In this document: piece by piece, positions 33,387-43,400 of the stretch
Layout: every line of letters begins with the position of its first letter
Numbering within the stretch: the stretch's first letter is position 1
Assembly: GCF_025398155.2 (NCBI RefSeq)
Contig: NZ_CP104562.2
Span: 5,146,001 to 5,210,000, forward strand
Direction: 5' to 3'
Length of the DNA stretch: 64,000 nt
Source: Roseateles amylovorans
GTDB taxonomy: Bacteria; Pseudomonadota; Gammaproteobacteria; Burkholderiales; Burkholderiaceae_C
Position numbers and translations under genes: made by a program
Notes under the pieces: generated by a model
What the model was told of the DNA's origin: nothing
Seen by the model: the letters and a program-made list of their open reading frames with translations, nothing else
Database searches by the model: none

Positions 33387-34703
33387 TCACTTGATCCGCT
33401 GCAGCAGCGCCTGACCTTCGGTCACCAGGCGGCGGGCAGCGTCTTCATCACTGGTCTTGCGGTAGGCCACGGTCTCGAAGACCTCCCGCATGAACTTGTG
33501 CAGTCGGGCATGCTCGAACATCGGGGCCGGCCGCTTGAGGCGACCGGCGACGCGCTGCGCCTGGATCTGGTCATGTGCGGCCAACTCCAGCGGCGGCACC
33601 CGTTGCTGGTCGCGCAGCTGCTCGAACGGGCCGCGGGCCGAGGGCAGGCCGCGGGTGCGGCCCAGCAGCGCCGCCGCTTCCGGATCGGTCAGCAGGAAGT
33701 TGACCAGGCGGGCGGCGATCTCCGCGCGACCGTTCTTTTCCGCATGGCGGCTGACCGCATACATCACCGTGGGTCGACCGAACATGCCGCTGTCCAGCGC
33801 TCCGGGCAGCGTCGGGAAGTCGCCCAGCACCAGGCGCTGCTGCTTGTCCAAGGTCGATGAACGCAGGCCGATGACCGAATCCCAGGTGTAGTTGCCGGCC
33901 CAACGGCCGACGACCCAATCCGGTTGCTGCTCGGTCGGCTTCTCGGCGCCGCCCAGGCTGGCCCGCAAGGGCAGCGGCGTGGCGACATGCTCATCCACCA
34001 GCCGCCGATAGATGCGGACCCAATCGAGCGCGGCGGCGGGCGACATTGCCACGCGGGGCTGCGTCGGATCCACATAGGGCGTGCCGTGGCGCTGCTGCAC
34101 CCAGGCCTGGGCCAGCAGCATCATGTCGTAGAGCTCCCCATCCAGCGGATAGGCGTTCTCGCCCAGTACCCGTCGAAAGACGGCGCCGCTGGCAAAGAGC
34201 TCGTCCCAGGTGCGCGGCACCGCCAGGCCGGCGCGCTCGAAGGCCGACTGGTTCCAGAGCATGACCCGCGCGCTGAAGGAGACCGGCAAGGCATTGAGCT
34301 TGCCCGCCACGTCGCCATAGGCCAGGTCCTCGGCCTCAAACTGCGAGAGATCCAGCAGCCCGGCGAAGCGACGCAGGTCCGCAAAGCCGTTGCCGCGCTT
34401 GCTGAACATCGCCGTCCAGGCCCAGTTGATCTGCATAACATCGGGCTCGGAGCCCCCGGCGATCTGGGTGGTCAGCCGCTCCAGATAGCCGTTGAAGCCC
34501 ATGTATTCGGCCTTCACCCGCACCCCGTGGCGGCGCTCGAACAGCGCCAGCGCCTTGAGCGTGGCCTCGTGCCGGCCCGCGCCGCCCCACCACGCGAAGC
34601 GCAGCACCGGCTCGCGTTCCTCCGCGCGCAGCAGCAGCGAGGGCGCCACCGAGGCGGCCCCCAGCGCCGCCGCGCCGAGCAGATAGCGACGACGTGCGCT
34701 CAT
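33387..34703 (-). CDS. togB: oligogalacturonide ABC transporter, binding protein
   Basis: A 438-residue periplasmic solute-binding protein of the carbohydrate-uptake-1 family, probably TogB. A twin-arginine-like start (SARRRYLLGAAALGAASVAPSLL) is followed by LRFAWWGGAGRHEATLKALALFERRHGVRVKAEYMGF and SEPDVMQINWAWTAMFSKRGNGFADL. The latter two are typical of Tog-type receptors. It captures oligogalacturonides produced by the pectinase and hands them to TogMN. Its start overlaps the stop of the ATPase gene by 4 bp. Gene order M-N-A-B matches the pectinolytic enterobacterial togMNAB operon. Confidence 0.9.
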   Translation of the reverse strand: MSARRRYLLGAAALGAASVAPSLLLRAEEREPVLRFAWWGGAGRHEATLKALALFERRHGVRVKAEYMGFNGYLERLTTQIAGGSEPDVMQINWAWTAMFSKRGNGFADLRRFAGLLDLSQFEAEDLAYGDVAGKLNALPVSFSARVMLWNQSAFERAGLAVPRTWDELFASGAVFRRVLGENAYPLDGELYDMMLLAQAWVQQRHGTPYVDPTQPRVAMSPAAALDWVRIYRRLVDEHVATPLPLRASLGGAEKPTEQQPDWVVGRWAGNYTWDSVIGLRSSTLDKQQRLVLGDFPTLPGALDSGMFGRPTVMYAVSRHAEKNGRAEIAARLVNFLLTDPEAAALLGRTRGLPSARGPFEQLRDQQRVPPLELAAHDQIQAQRVAGRLKRPAPMFEHARLHKFMREVFETVAYRKTSDEDAARRLVTEGQALLQRIK

Positions 34704-35839
34704 GTCAGCAGGTTGATGCCGGTCTTGGCATCGAACAGATGGCAGGCCGACATCTGCAGATGCAGGGTCACCGCATCGCCGCGGTCCAGGCCCTGCAACA
34801 CGCCCGCATGTTCGGCGGGAATCCGCGCGGTGAGCCGCGCATCGCCGATCTCCACATGCAGATAGAGCTCGGAACCCATGTGCTCCGCGAAACGCAGGCG
34901 GGTGGCAACGGGCTGGGTGTCGCCCTGCGGCCGTGGATGCACGCCGATGTGCTCGGGACGCAACCCGAACTGCAGGGCGCCATCCACCAGCGTCTGGGCG
35001 GTGGCGAGCGGACCGGCCTTCTCCGCCGGCAGGCTCAGCCGCGCGCCACCGACCCGCAGCGCCAGGCCGCTGTCGGTGGCCTGCACCCGGGCCTCCAACA
35101 GATTCATTTCCGGCGAGCCGATGAAGCTGGCCACGAAGCTGTTGGCCGGCCGGTCATACAGCGCGGTCGGCGTGTCGACCTGCTGGATCACGCCTTCCTT
35201 GAGCACGCAGATGCGCTCGCCCATGGTCATGGCCTCGACCTGATCATGGGTGACATAGATGGTGGTGGCGGGCTGCTGACCGTCGCGCAGCGTGCGGTGC
35301 AACTCGGTCAGGCGCACCCGCATGGCGGCACGCAGCTTGGCATCGAGGTTGGACAGCGGCTCATCGAACAGGAACACCTCCGGCTTCTTGACGATCGCGC
35401 GGCCGACGGCCACCCGCTGTGCCTGGCCGCCCGACAGCTGCTTCGGATAGCGGTCCAGCAGATGCTCCATCTCCAGCAAGCGCGCCGCATGCCGTACCCG
35501 CTGGTCCAGCTCCTGCTTGGGTGTGCCCGCCAGCTTCAAGCCGAAGGCCAGGTTCTCGTAGACCTTCATGTGGGGATACAGCGCATAGTTCTGGAACACC
35601 ATCGCGATGCCCCGCTGCTTGGGCGGCAGCGCATTCACCACCCGGTCGCCGATCCGCAGCTCGCCGCCGGAGATGCTCTCCAGCCCCGCGATCATCCGCA
35701 GCAGCGTGGACTTGGCGCAGCCGCTCGGCCCGACGAACACCATGAACTCGCCATCCTTGATGTCCAGGTCCACCCCATGGACCGCCTTGAATCCATTCGG
35801 ATAGGTCTTCTCGACCTTGCTCAGATTGAGTCTTGCCAT
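34700..35839 (-). CDS. togA: oligogalacturonide ABC transporter, ATPase
   Basis: A 379-residue MalK/UgpC-type ATPase with the regulatory TOBE-containing C-terminal domain. Motifs are a Walker A region reading GPSGCAKST, Q-loop VFQNYALYPHM, signature LSGGQAQRVAVGRAI, Walker B VFLFDEPLSNLDA and H-loop YVTHDQVEAM. The Walker A has Ala where the canonical GxxxxGKS has its second invariant Gly; everything else is intact. It energises TogMN on the cytoplasmic face. MalK-type ATPases are sometimes shared by several sugar transporters, so other roles are possible. Confidence 0.93.
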   Translation of the reverse strand: MARLNLSKVEKTYPNGFKAVHGVDLDIKDGEFMVFVGPSGCAKSTLLRMIAGLESISGGELRIGDRVVNALPPKQRGIAMVFQNYALYPHMKVYENLAFGLKLAGTPKQELDQRVRHAARLLEMEHLLDRYPKQLSGGQAQRVAVGRAIVKKPEVFLFDEPLSNLDAKLRAAMRVRLTELHRTLRDGQQPATTIYVTHDQVEAMTMGERICVLKEGVIQQVDTPTALYDRPANSFVASFIGSPEMNLLEARVQATDSGLALRVGGARLSLPAEKAGPLATAQTLVDGALQFGLRPEHIGVHPRPQGDTQPVATRLRFAEHMGSELYLHVEIGDARLTARIPAEHAGVLQGLDRGDAVTLHLQMSACHLFDAKTGINLLT

Positions 35840-35974
35840 CGCTGTCTCGCTTTGTTTTTCAAGCCGTCCTGGAGCTGGCTTTTGCAGGTCTGGTGCGCCG
35901 CGCAGTGCGGGCGACGCGCCTCCCGGAGGTCCTGTGGGTCACAACCGCTGGCAGCGGCTTCGGTGCGGTCGGGC

Positions 35975-36895
35975 TCATCCCTTCACGCCCGACGACGTGG
36001 CCCCTTCGATGAAGTGCCGCTGGGCCGCGAAGAACACCAGCACCGACGGGATCAGGGCCACCACCGAGATGGCAATCACATTGGCCCACTCGACCTCCTC
36101 GGTCGCGCCGATGCTCATCTTCAATGCGAGCGACACCGGGTATTTCTCGACCGAGGCCAGGTAGATCAGCGGCCCCATGAAGTCGTTCATCGTCCAGATG
36201 AACTGGAAGACGATCACCGAGATGATGGCCGGCTTGAGCATCGGCACGATGATGTGCCAGAGCAGTTGCAGCGAGTTGCAGCCGTCGATCTGCGCGGCCT
36301 CTTCCATGTCGCGCGGAATGCCGCGCAGGAACTGCACCAGCATGAACACGAAGAAGGTGTCGGTGGCGAAGGCGGACGGCACGATCAGCGGCAGGTAGGA
36401 GTCCAGCCAGCCGATCTCGCGGAACACAAGGTACTGCGGCAGCCGCAGCACGATCAGCGGCAGCATCATGGTGGCGATCATGATGCTGAACAGCAGCTTC
36501 TTGCCCCAGAACTCGAAGCGCGCAAACGCATAGGCGACCAGCACGCAGGAGATCACCGTCACGATGATGCGCGGGATGGTGATCAGGAAGCTGTTCAGGA
36601 AGTAGGTGGCGAAGGTGTATTCGGTGCTGGTCTTCCAGCCCTTGGCATAGGCGCTGAAGTCCAGCCGGTCCGGCCAGAAGCCGGCGGAGGTGAAGATCTC
36701 CGCATTGCTCTTGAACGAGGCGCCCACCAGCCACAGCAGCGGATACAGCATCACGATTGCGACGGCGATCAGCGCCACATAGCGCAGCCAGGGATTGCCG
36801 CGGTCTCGACCCAGCACCAGGGGTTCGGGCGGACGGGCCGCGCCATGGGCGGGAACGGCATCGATCGCGTCGGTACGGATATCGGCGCGGCTCAT
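35975..36895 (-). CDS. togN: oligogalacturonide ABC transporter, permease 2
   Basis: A 306-residue inner-membrane permease of the MalG type with six predicted helices. Features are an N-terminal cytoplasmic tail, RYVALIAVAIVMLYPLLWLVGASFKSNAEIF at the first helix and first periplasmic loop, and the coupling loop EEAAQIDGCNSLQLLWHIIVPMLKPA that docks onto the ATPase. The start at 36895 overlaps the stop of togM by 4 bp. A much longer in-frame extension upstream is antisense-like and not supported. About 135 bp separates it from togA. Confidence 0.92.
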   Translation of the reverse strand: MSRADIRTDAIDAVPAHGAARPPEPLVLGRDRGNPWLRYVALIAVAIVMLYPLLWLVGASFKSNAEIFTSAGFWPDRLDFSAYAKGWKTSTEYTFATYFLNSFLITIPRIIVTVISCVLVAYAFARFEFWGKKLLFSIMIATMMLPLIVLRLPQYLVFREIGWLDSYLPLIVPSAFATDTFFVFMLVQFLRGIPRDMEEAAQIDGCNSLQLLWHIIVPMLKPAIISVIVFQFIWTMNDFMGPLIYLASVEKYPVSLALKMSIGATEEVEWANVIAISVVALIPSVLVFFAAQRHFIEGATSSGVKG

Positions 36896-37779
36896 CGCTT
36901 CTGCTCCTTCTCGCCGGAATAGAACACCCAGTACTTCGAGCTCCAGAAGGAGAAGGCCGCCAGGCCGCCCACCAGCGCGAATAGCACCCAGGACAGCGCC
37001 GCGCCGTAGCCCAGGTTGAAGAACCGGAAGCTCTGGTCGTAGATGTAGAGCGCCAGCACATAGGTCGAGTGCAGCGGCCCGCCCTCGGTGATCATGTAGG
37101 GGCCGTTGAACTCCTGGAACGCATGGACCATCTGCATGATCATGTTGAAGAAGATCACCGGCGTGATCAGCGGCACCGTGATCTTCCAGAACTGCTGCGC
37201 CTTGCTGGCGCCGTCGCATTCGGCGGCTTCGTAGAGCGAGACCGAGACGTTCTGGAGGGCGGCCAGGAAGATCACCATCGCCGAGCCGAATTGCCAGGTG
37301 AACAGCAGCACGATGGTCCACATCGAGTAATGCTCATCGGCCAGCCAGGCGATCGGCTCCATCCCCAGCTTCATCAGCACCAGGTTCACCAGCCCGTTCT
37401 TGGCGAAGACGAAGCGCCACAGCACCGCCACCGCGATCGAGCCGCCGAGGATGGAAGGGATGTAGAACGCGGCGCGGAAGAAGTTGATGCCGCGCAGCTT
37501 GAAGTTCAGTACATGCGCAATGAGCAGGGCAAAGCCCACCCGCAGCGGCACGGCCAGCAGCGCGAACAGCAGGGTCACGCCCAGCGACTTGCGGAACAGC
37601 GGATCCGCCGTCGCCAGTTCCTCGTAGTTCTGAAGTCCGACGAACTGCGGCGGATCGATCAGGTCGTACTGCGTGAAGCTGAGCGCGAAGCTCATCACGA
37701 AGGGAAAGAGCTTGAACAACAGCACGCCCAGCACGAAAGGCAGGACGAACATGAAGCCCAGCTTCTTGTTCTCATACAT
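36892..37779 (-). CDS. togM: oligogalacturonide ABC transporter, permease 1
   Basis: A 295-residue MalF-type permease, first gene of the tog-ogl-pectinase operon. It opens with KKLGFMFVLPFVLGVLLFKLFPFVMSFALSFTQYDLIDPPQFVGLQNYEEL, typical of the family, and contains the coupling loop YEAAECDGASKAQQFWKITVPLITPV. Six transmembrane helices are expected. About 190 bp separate it from kduD upstream, with no clear terminator or KdgR box, so read-through from kduID or a separate promoter are both possible. Confidence 0.92.
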   Translation of the reverse strand: MYENKKLGFMFVLPFVLGVLLFKLFPFVMSFALSFTQYDLIDPPQFVGLQNYEELATADPLFRKSLGVTLLFALLAVPLRVGFALLIAHVLNFKLRGINFFRAAFYIPSILGGSIAVAVLWRFVFAKNGLVNLVLMKLGMEPIAWLADEHYSMWTIVLLFTWQFGSAMVIFLAALQNVSVSLYEAAECDGASKAQQFWKITVPLITPVIFFNMIMQMVHAFQEFNGPYMITEGGPLHSTYVLALYIYDQSFRFFNLGYGAALSWVLFALVGGLAAFSFWSSKYWVFYSGEKEQKR

Positions 37780-37970
37780 GCACCGTGTCTCCGTCGGTGA
37801 CGATCGAGCAAACTCCGCGCACGTTGGCGTTGGCCAAGCTGAGCCCCGGGCCGGTCCTCCGGGCTCGCCCCCTTGCGCGAGGCACCGGCACCCCCACCGT
37901 CTGGGGGACGTGTGGACCCGGCACTCTCACGGCCGTTGTGGCCGGGGCGCACGCAGCGCGTAGGTTGAGC

Positions 37971-38732
37971 CTATCGGGCCAGCCACCCGCCGTCGACCGC
38001 GACGGTGTAGCCATTCACATAATCGGACGCCTTGGACGCCAGGAACACCACCGGTCCCGCCAGGTCGTCGGGTACCCCCCAACGGCCAGCCGGAATGCGC
38101 TCCAGGATCGCCGCATTGCGGTTCTCGTCCTGACGCAGCGCAGCAGTGTTGTTGGTGGCCATGTAGCCCGGGGCGATCGCATTCACATTGATGCCGTGCG
38201 AGGCCCATTCATTGGCCATCAGCCGGGTGATGCCCACCACGCCGCTCTTGCTCGCGGTGTAGGACGGCACCCGCACGCCGCCCTGGAACGACAGCATCGA
38301 CGCCACATTGATGATCTTGCCGCCGCCGCCCTGGGCCAGGTATTGCCGGGCCACCGCCTGCGAGAAGAAGAACACCGTCTTGAGGTTGAGGTCGATGACG
38401 TCGTCCCAGTCCTTCTCGCTGAAGCGGATCGCATCTTCACGCCGGATGATGCCGGCGTTGTTGACCAGGATGTCGATGCGACCAGTGAGCGACTTCGCTT
38501 GCGCCACCAGGCCTTCGATGCAGCTGATGTCGCCCAGGTTGGCGCGCAGGTCGAGAAAGCGGCGGCCCAGGCGTTCCACCTCGGCCCGGGTCTCGACCGG
38601 GTCGGACACATTCACGCCGACCACGTCGGCGCCGGCCTGGGCCAGCGCGACCGCCATCCCCTGCCCCAATCCGGTGTTGCAACCGGAGACGATGGCCACG
38701 CGGCCGTCCAGCTGGAATTGATCCAGGATCAT
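37971..38732 (-). CDS. kduD: 2-dehydro-3-deoxy-D-gluconate 5-dehydrogenase
   Basis: Reduces 2,5-diketo-3-deoxygluconate to 2-keto-3-deoxygluconate (KDG) with NADH. It is a 253-residue short-chain dehydrogenase. Features are the nucleotide-binding GCNTGLGQGMA, the NNAG motif, the catalytic Ser-Tyr-Lys in SMLSFQGGVRVPSYTASK, and IAPGYMATNNTAALR typical of KduD. The start at 38732 is set by AAGGGG 7 nt upstream; a further ATG six codons earlier is closer to the kduI stop. It follows kduI by 14 bp, and the two enzymes act in sequence. KDG kinase and aldolase are not in the window. Confidence 0.95.
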   Translation of the reverse strand: MILDQFQLDGRVAIVSGCNTGLGQGMAVALAQAGADVVGVNVSDPVETRAEVERLGRRFLDLRANLGDISCIEGLVAQAKSLTGRIDILVNNAGIIRREDAIRFSEKDWDDVIDLNLKTVFFFSQAVARQYLAQGGGGKIINVASMLSFQGGVRVPSYTASKSGVVGITRLMANEWASHGINVNAIAPGYMATNNTAALRQDENRNAAILERIPAGRWGVPDDLAGPVVFLASKASDYVNGYTVAVDGGWLAR

Positions 38733-38746
38733 GTCGCAGCCCCTTG

Positions 38747-39583
38747 TCAACGCAGCGTGGTCATGGGCACATGGTCCATGTCCTTGAAGACCTGGTTCTC
38801 GCCGACCATGCCCCAGATGAAGGTGTAGGCCTGGGTGCCCACGCCGGAATGGATCGACCAGCTCGGGCTGATGACGGCCTGCTCGTTGCGCACCACCAGG
38901 TGCCGCGTCTGGGTGGGCTCGCCCAGCATGTGGAAGACCACCGCGTTCTCGTTCATGTCGAAGTAGAAGTAGACCTCCATGCGGCGGTCATGCTGATGGC
39001 ACGGCATGGTGTTCCACAGGCTGCCGGGCTCGAGCTGGGTCATGCCCATCAGCAGCTGGCAGGTGGGCAGCACATCGGGCACCAGGAACTTGTGGATGGT
39101 GCGGCGGTTGCTGGTCTCGGGCGAGCCCAGGGTTTCCGGCGAGGCCTCGGCCAGCGTCACCTTGCGGTGCGGGTAGGCGGTGTGCGCCGGTGCGCAGTTG
39201 AAATAGAGCTTGGCCGGTTGCGCCGGGTCCACGCTCTTGAATTCCAGGATCTTGGCGCCCTGGCCGACATAGAGCGCTTCACGCGGCCCCACCTCGAATT
39301 GCTGATCGTCCACCAGCACGCGGGCAGCGCCGCCGATGTTGATCAGCCCCAGTTCGCGGCGCTGAAGAAAGTAGTCGGTCCCGGTGTGGCGTCCCAATTC
39401 CGGAGCGAAACTCACCGGCCGGCTGACCGGCATGATGCCGCCGACGATGATGCGATCGATCTGGCTGTAGGTCAGCGTGGCCTGGTCCGGCTGGAACAGG
39501 TCCTCCACCAGGAAGTGCCGTCGCAGGCCCTCGGTGTCGAGCGTGCGGGCATGCTCGCTGTGGATGGGTTGGCGAATGTCCAT
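38747..39583 (-). CDS. kduI: 5-keto-4-deoxyuronate isomerase
   Basis: Isomerises 5-keto-4-deoxyuronate to 2,5-diketo-3-deoxygluconate. The 278-residue double-stranded beta-helix protein matches E. coli KduI in length. The zinc site is in MPCHQHDRRMEVYFYFD and SIHSGVGTQAYTFIWGM. MDIRQPIHSEHARTLDTEGLRRHFL is a typical family start and fixes the ATG at 39583, preceded by GAGGAC. The gene is divergent from kdgF, with a KdgR-type box in the intervening 225 bp. Confidence 0.96.
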   Translation of the reverse strand: MDIRQPIHSEHARTLDTEGLRRHFLVEDLFQPDQATLTYSQIDRIIVGGIMPVSRPVSFAPELGRHTGTDYFLQRRELGLINIGGAARVLVDDQQFEVGPREALYVGQGAKILEFKSVDPAQPAKLYFNCAPAHTAYPHRKVTLAEASPETLGSPETSNRRTIHKFLVPDVLPTCQLLMGMTQLEPGSLWNTMPCHQHDRRMEVYFYFDMNENAVVFHMLGEPTQTRHLVVRNEQAVISPSWSIHSGVGTQAYTFIWGMVGENQVFKDMDHVPMTTLR

Positions 39584-39705
39584 GGTCGTCCTCGGCGATG
39601 TTCTGTGCAGGTCAAAAAGCGATCTGTATGGCGACCTCACAGGCGATCTGAAAGGCGCTCGAAAAGCAGATTTCGCTGCAAGCCTAACGGGTCTTCGGAC
39701 TTTCC

Positions 39706-39721
39706 CGGAACTATGGTTTCT
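39706..39721. promoter_or_regulatory. possible second, weak KdgR site
   Basis: CGGAAC-TATG-GTTTCT resembles an IclR-type palindrome with one extra central base. It lies 7 bp from the strong KdgR box, on the kduI side. The match is imperfect and may be chance. Confidence 0.25.
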
Positions 39722-39727
39722 ATCTAG

Positions 39728-39742
39728 TGAACCGCTGTTTCA
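39728..39742. promoter_or_regulatory. KdgR operator between kduI and kdgF
   Basis: TGAACCGCTGTTTCA matches the enterobacterial KdgR box core TRAAAYRNYRTTTYA at 14 of 15 positions, and the flanking ATT also fits. It lies in the divergent kduI-kdgF promoter region and overlaps the -35 area of a plus-strand promoter whose -10 is TATAGT (39760-39765). Binding would repress both directions until KDG accumulates. The KdgR-like protein at 28854-29666 is the obvious candidate. Confidence 0.7.
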
Positions 39743-39808
39743 TTTTTTTCTTGTGTCGCTATAGTTGCTCGCAACAACGGTTGAAGACCGCCTGGAGCGG
39801 CACGAGAC

Positions 39809-40198
39809 ATGAACGCACAGACCCAGCCGACCGAGCCTGCCACCGACAGCGGCGCCGCCAATCCGATCGATCCCTACTTCGACCATGCGGCGACGCCCTG
39901 GACCGATCTGGGCGACGGCATCCGCCGCAAGATCGTCGGCCACACGCCGGAGCTGATGTCGGTGCTGGTGCAGTTTGACCAGGGTGCGGTCGGCACGCCC
40001 CATGCGCATGACGCCCACGACCAGATCGCCTTCGTGATCAGCGGTTCGTTCGCTTGCGAGGTGGCCGGCGTGAAGCGCGTGCTGAAGGTGGGCGATGCCT
40101 TCATCGCCCCGCGGCTGCACCGCCATGGCGTGGTCGCGCTGGAGCCGGACAGCACCCTGCTGGACCAGTTCTCCCCGCGGCGCGACGACTACCTCTGA
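39809..40198 (+). CDS. kdgF: KdgF-type cupin
   Basis: A 129-residue single-domain cupin matching KdgF, which speeds the ring opening of 4,5-unsaturated galacturonate to the linear ketouronate used by KduI. The cupin metal motifs are visible: TPHAHDAHDQIAFVISGSFACEV supplies the His/Gln set, and LHRHGVVALEPDSTLLDQFSP supplies the last His. It is divergent from kduI and shares the KdgR-controlled region. It precedes the large TonB receptor by about 210 bp and may be co-transcribed with it. Confidence 0.88.
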   Translation: MNAQTQPTEPATDSGAANPIDPYFDHAATPWTDLGDGIRRKIVGHTPELMSVLVQFDQGAVGTPHAHDAHDQIAFVISGSFACEVAGVKRVLKVGDAFIAPRLHRHGVVALEPDSTLLDQFSPRRDDYL

Positions 40199-40407
40199 GC
40201 CGCACGTTCCGGTGACCGGCCCCGCCCGGCACCGATGCAGTACCCGCTTTTCCCCAGCAGTACGACCGACGGACGACCGCACTGCAGCGACGTCCGCCCC
40301 CGCTTACCGGTGGCGCCCTCCGTGCGCCCGTGACTGAAGACGCGCCGCCAGAGCGACGGGCCATGATCCCGCGCCGACGGTCGAGAAGAACCTGTGGAGA
40401 CAAAGTC

Positions 40408-43400
40408 ATGCCCCAACGCCTTGGGACCCGCCTCGGGACGTCCCCGTCCACCCCGCCCCGTCGCCGCAGCGCGCGCCTCCGTGACCTGGAGGCCCTGCAG
40501 CGACGCCACGCGCCACCCTCACGGCTGACGCACGTGGCCCAACTGGCCGCCTGCCTGCTCGGCACGGCGACGCTGGCCCTTCCCGCCTGGGCCCAGAGCA
40601 CGCCGCCCACCCCTGCGGCGGCAGCCTCTGCGCCCGCAGCCTCGGGATCGGCCGCCAAGGATCCGAACTCGCAGGCGCTGGACACGGTGGTCATCACCGG
40701 CATCCGCGCCTCGCTGGAAAGCGCGCTCAATGCCAAGCGCAGCGACCGCGGCATCGTGGACGTGGTCAAGGCCGAGGACATCGCCAAGTTTCCCGACACC
40801 AACCTGGCTGAATCGCTGCAGCGCGTGCCGGGCGTCGTGATCGACCGCGATGCAGGTGAAGGCCGCAACATCACCGTGCGGGGTCTGGGCGCGGACTTCA
40901 CCCGGGTGCGCATCAACGGCATCGAAGCCCTGGCCACCACCGGCGGCACCGACAGCTCCGGCGGCGCCAACCGGTCGCGCGGCTTCGACTTCAATGTCTT
41001 CGCCTCCGAACTCTTCAACACCATCACCGTGCGCAAGAGCAGCTCGGCCGAGGTGGACGAGGGCTCGCTCGGCGCGACGGTCGACCTGCAGGCCGCGCGC
41101 CCGTTCGATTTCAACAAACGGGTCATCACCGGTTCGGTGAAGGCGCGCTACAACGACCTGGCCAAGGAGACCGATCCCCGGATGGCCTTCCTGATCAGCG
41201 ATGTCTTCGCCGACAAGCGCGTGGGTGTGCTGCTGTCGGGCGCCTATTCGAAGCGCCGACTGTTCGAAGAGGGGTTCTCCAGCGTGCGCTGGGACAACGG
41301 CCCGTCTTCCGGCGGCTGGTGCTCGCCGACCGGTGTCACGCCGGCCAATCCCACCACCACCGCGGCCAACTGCGGTCCGGCGGCGCAGGGCGTGCCGCGC
41401 CTGCCCGGCAATGCGGCCACCAATGCCGACTATGCCGAGGCCAGCAGCGCCAACAACTTCCATCCCCGCCTGCCGCGTTATGGCCGTCTCAGCCACGACC
41501 AGGACCGGTTGGGCCTGACCAGCTCGATCCAGGTGCGTCCGACCGACAGCACGCTGGTCAGCTTCGACCTGCTCTATTCGAAGCTCAAGGCCACGCGCCG
41601 GGAGGACTTCCTGGAGGCCATCTCCTTCAGCCGCACCGCGAGCCAGGGCGGCAAGCCGCAGACCAGCGTGGTCGAGGCCGAGTACGCGCCCAATGGCGCA
41701 CTGCTCTACGGCAAGTACAACGGCGTCGATGTGCGGGCGGAGTCGCGCTTCGACAAGCTGTCGACCACCTTCACCCAGCCCAGCCTGACCCTGGAGCAGG
41801 AGTTCGGTGAGCACCTCAAGCTCAATGCGAAGGTGGGGCGTGCCAACTCGGCCTTCCGCAATCCGGTGCAGACCACGACCACGCTGGATGCGCTCAACGT
41901 CAACGGCTACACCCTGGACTTCCGCGGCAATGATCGGCTGCCGGTGATCGGCTATCCGTTCGATCCGGCGCAGTCCGGCGGCGCGTTGGGCATTGTCGGC
42001 GTGCCGCAGGTGAGCTCGGGCACCCAGCCCGGCAGCGTCACCAACACGACGACCAGCGAGATCCGCATCCGGCCGCAGGGCGCGACCAACCGCAACGACA
42101 TCGCCCATCTGGACCTGGCCTGGGAGGCGATTCCGAACGGGCTGACCCTCAAGGGCGGCGTCGACTACAAGCAGTACAAGTTCGACACCTATGAATATCG
42201 CCGGGTCAACCAGAACGACACCATCTTCGCGCCCGCCGCCGGCACCGGCAGCCTGACGACGATGTTGACCGGCTTTGGCGGCGGCCTGAACCTGCCGGCC
42301 GGCACGCCGACGTCCTGGGTCATTCCCGACCTGAACGCGATTGCCGCGGCCTACGACATCTACTGCAACTGCATCAAGAGCGGTCCGGCGGGCGGCCCGG
42401 GTGACTTCACCCTGTCCTCCACCACCAACGGCAATGCCCGCGGTAACAACCGCAAGGTCACCGAGCGGGACAAGGGCGGCTTCGTGCAGGCCGATTTCGA
42501 GACCCGTTTGTTCGGCCTGCCGATCCAGGGCAACCTGGGCGTGCGCTACGTCGAGACCGAACAGGCCGCGACCGGCTACCTGGCCAGCGGCGGCGGGACC
42601 GAGGTCACCATCAGCCAGCGCTACAAGGACTGGCTGCCGTCACTCAATGTCTCGGCCAATGTGACGCGCGACTTCATCCTGCGCTTTGCTGCGGCGAGGG
42701 TGATGGCCCGTCCGCAACTGGGCAACCTGAATCCGGGCGGCACGATCAGCACCACCGGCACGCTGTCGATCACCACCGGCAACCCCTTCCTCAAGCCCTT
42801 CCGTGCCAAGACCTTCGACGGCAGCGCCGAGTGGTACTTCGCACGCAATGCCTTCATCGGTGTGGGCCTGTTCCAGAAGAACATCGACACCTACATCCAG
42901 AGCCTGCGCAACAACATCCCGTTCAACCAGACCGGGTTGCCGCTGTCGCTGCTGCCGTCGAACTTCACCGGCGAGGAAGTCTTCCAGACCACGACGCCGA
43001 TCAACACCCCGGGGGGCAAGCTGCGCGGCATCGAGCTGAACTACCAGCAGCCGTTCAGCTTCCTGCCGACCTGGGGCAAGAACTTCGGCACGGTGCTGAA
43101 CTACACCTACGTAAAGTCGAAGATCACCTACCTGGTCTCGCCGACCAGCAACAGCGTGATCGTCGACGACCTGCTGAACATGTCGCCGCGGTCGTGGAAT
43201 GCCACGCTCTATTACGACGACAACCGGTTCAGCGCACGGGTCTCGGCCTCGCAGCGTTCCTCGTTCCTGACCCGTGTGCCGGGGCAGAACAACAACGATG
43301 TCGAAGGCAAGAACGAGACGCTCAACGTGGATGCGTCGGTCTCCTACAAGGTCAACGACCGGCTGACGGTCACGCTGGAAGGCGTCAACCTGACCAACGA

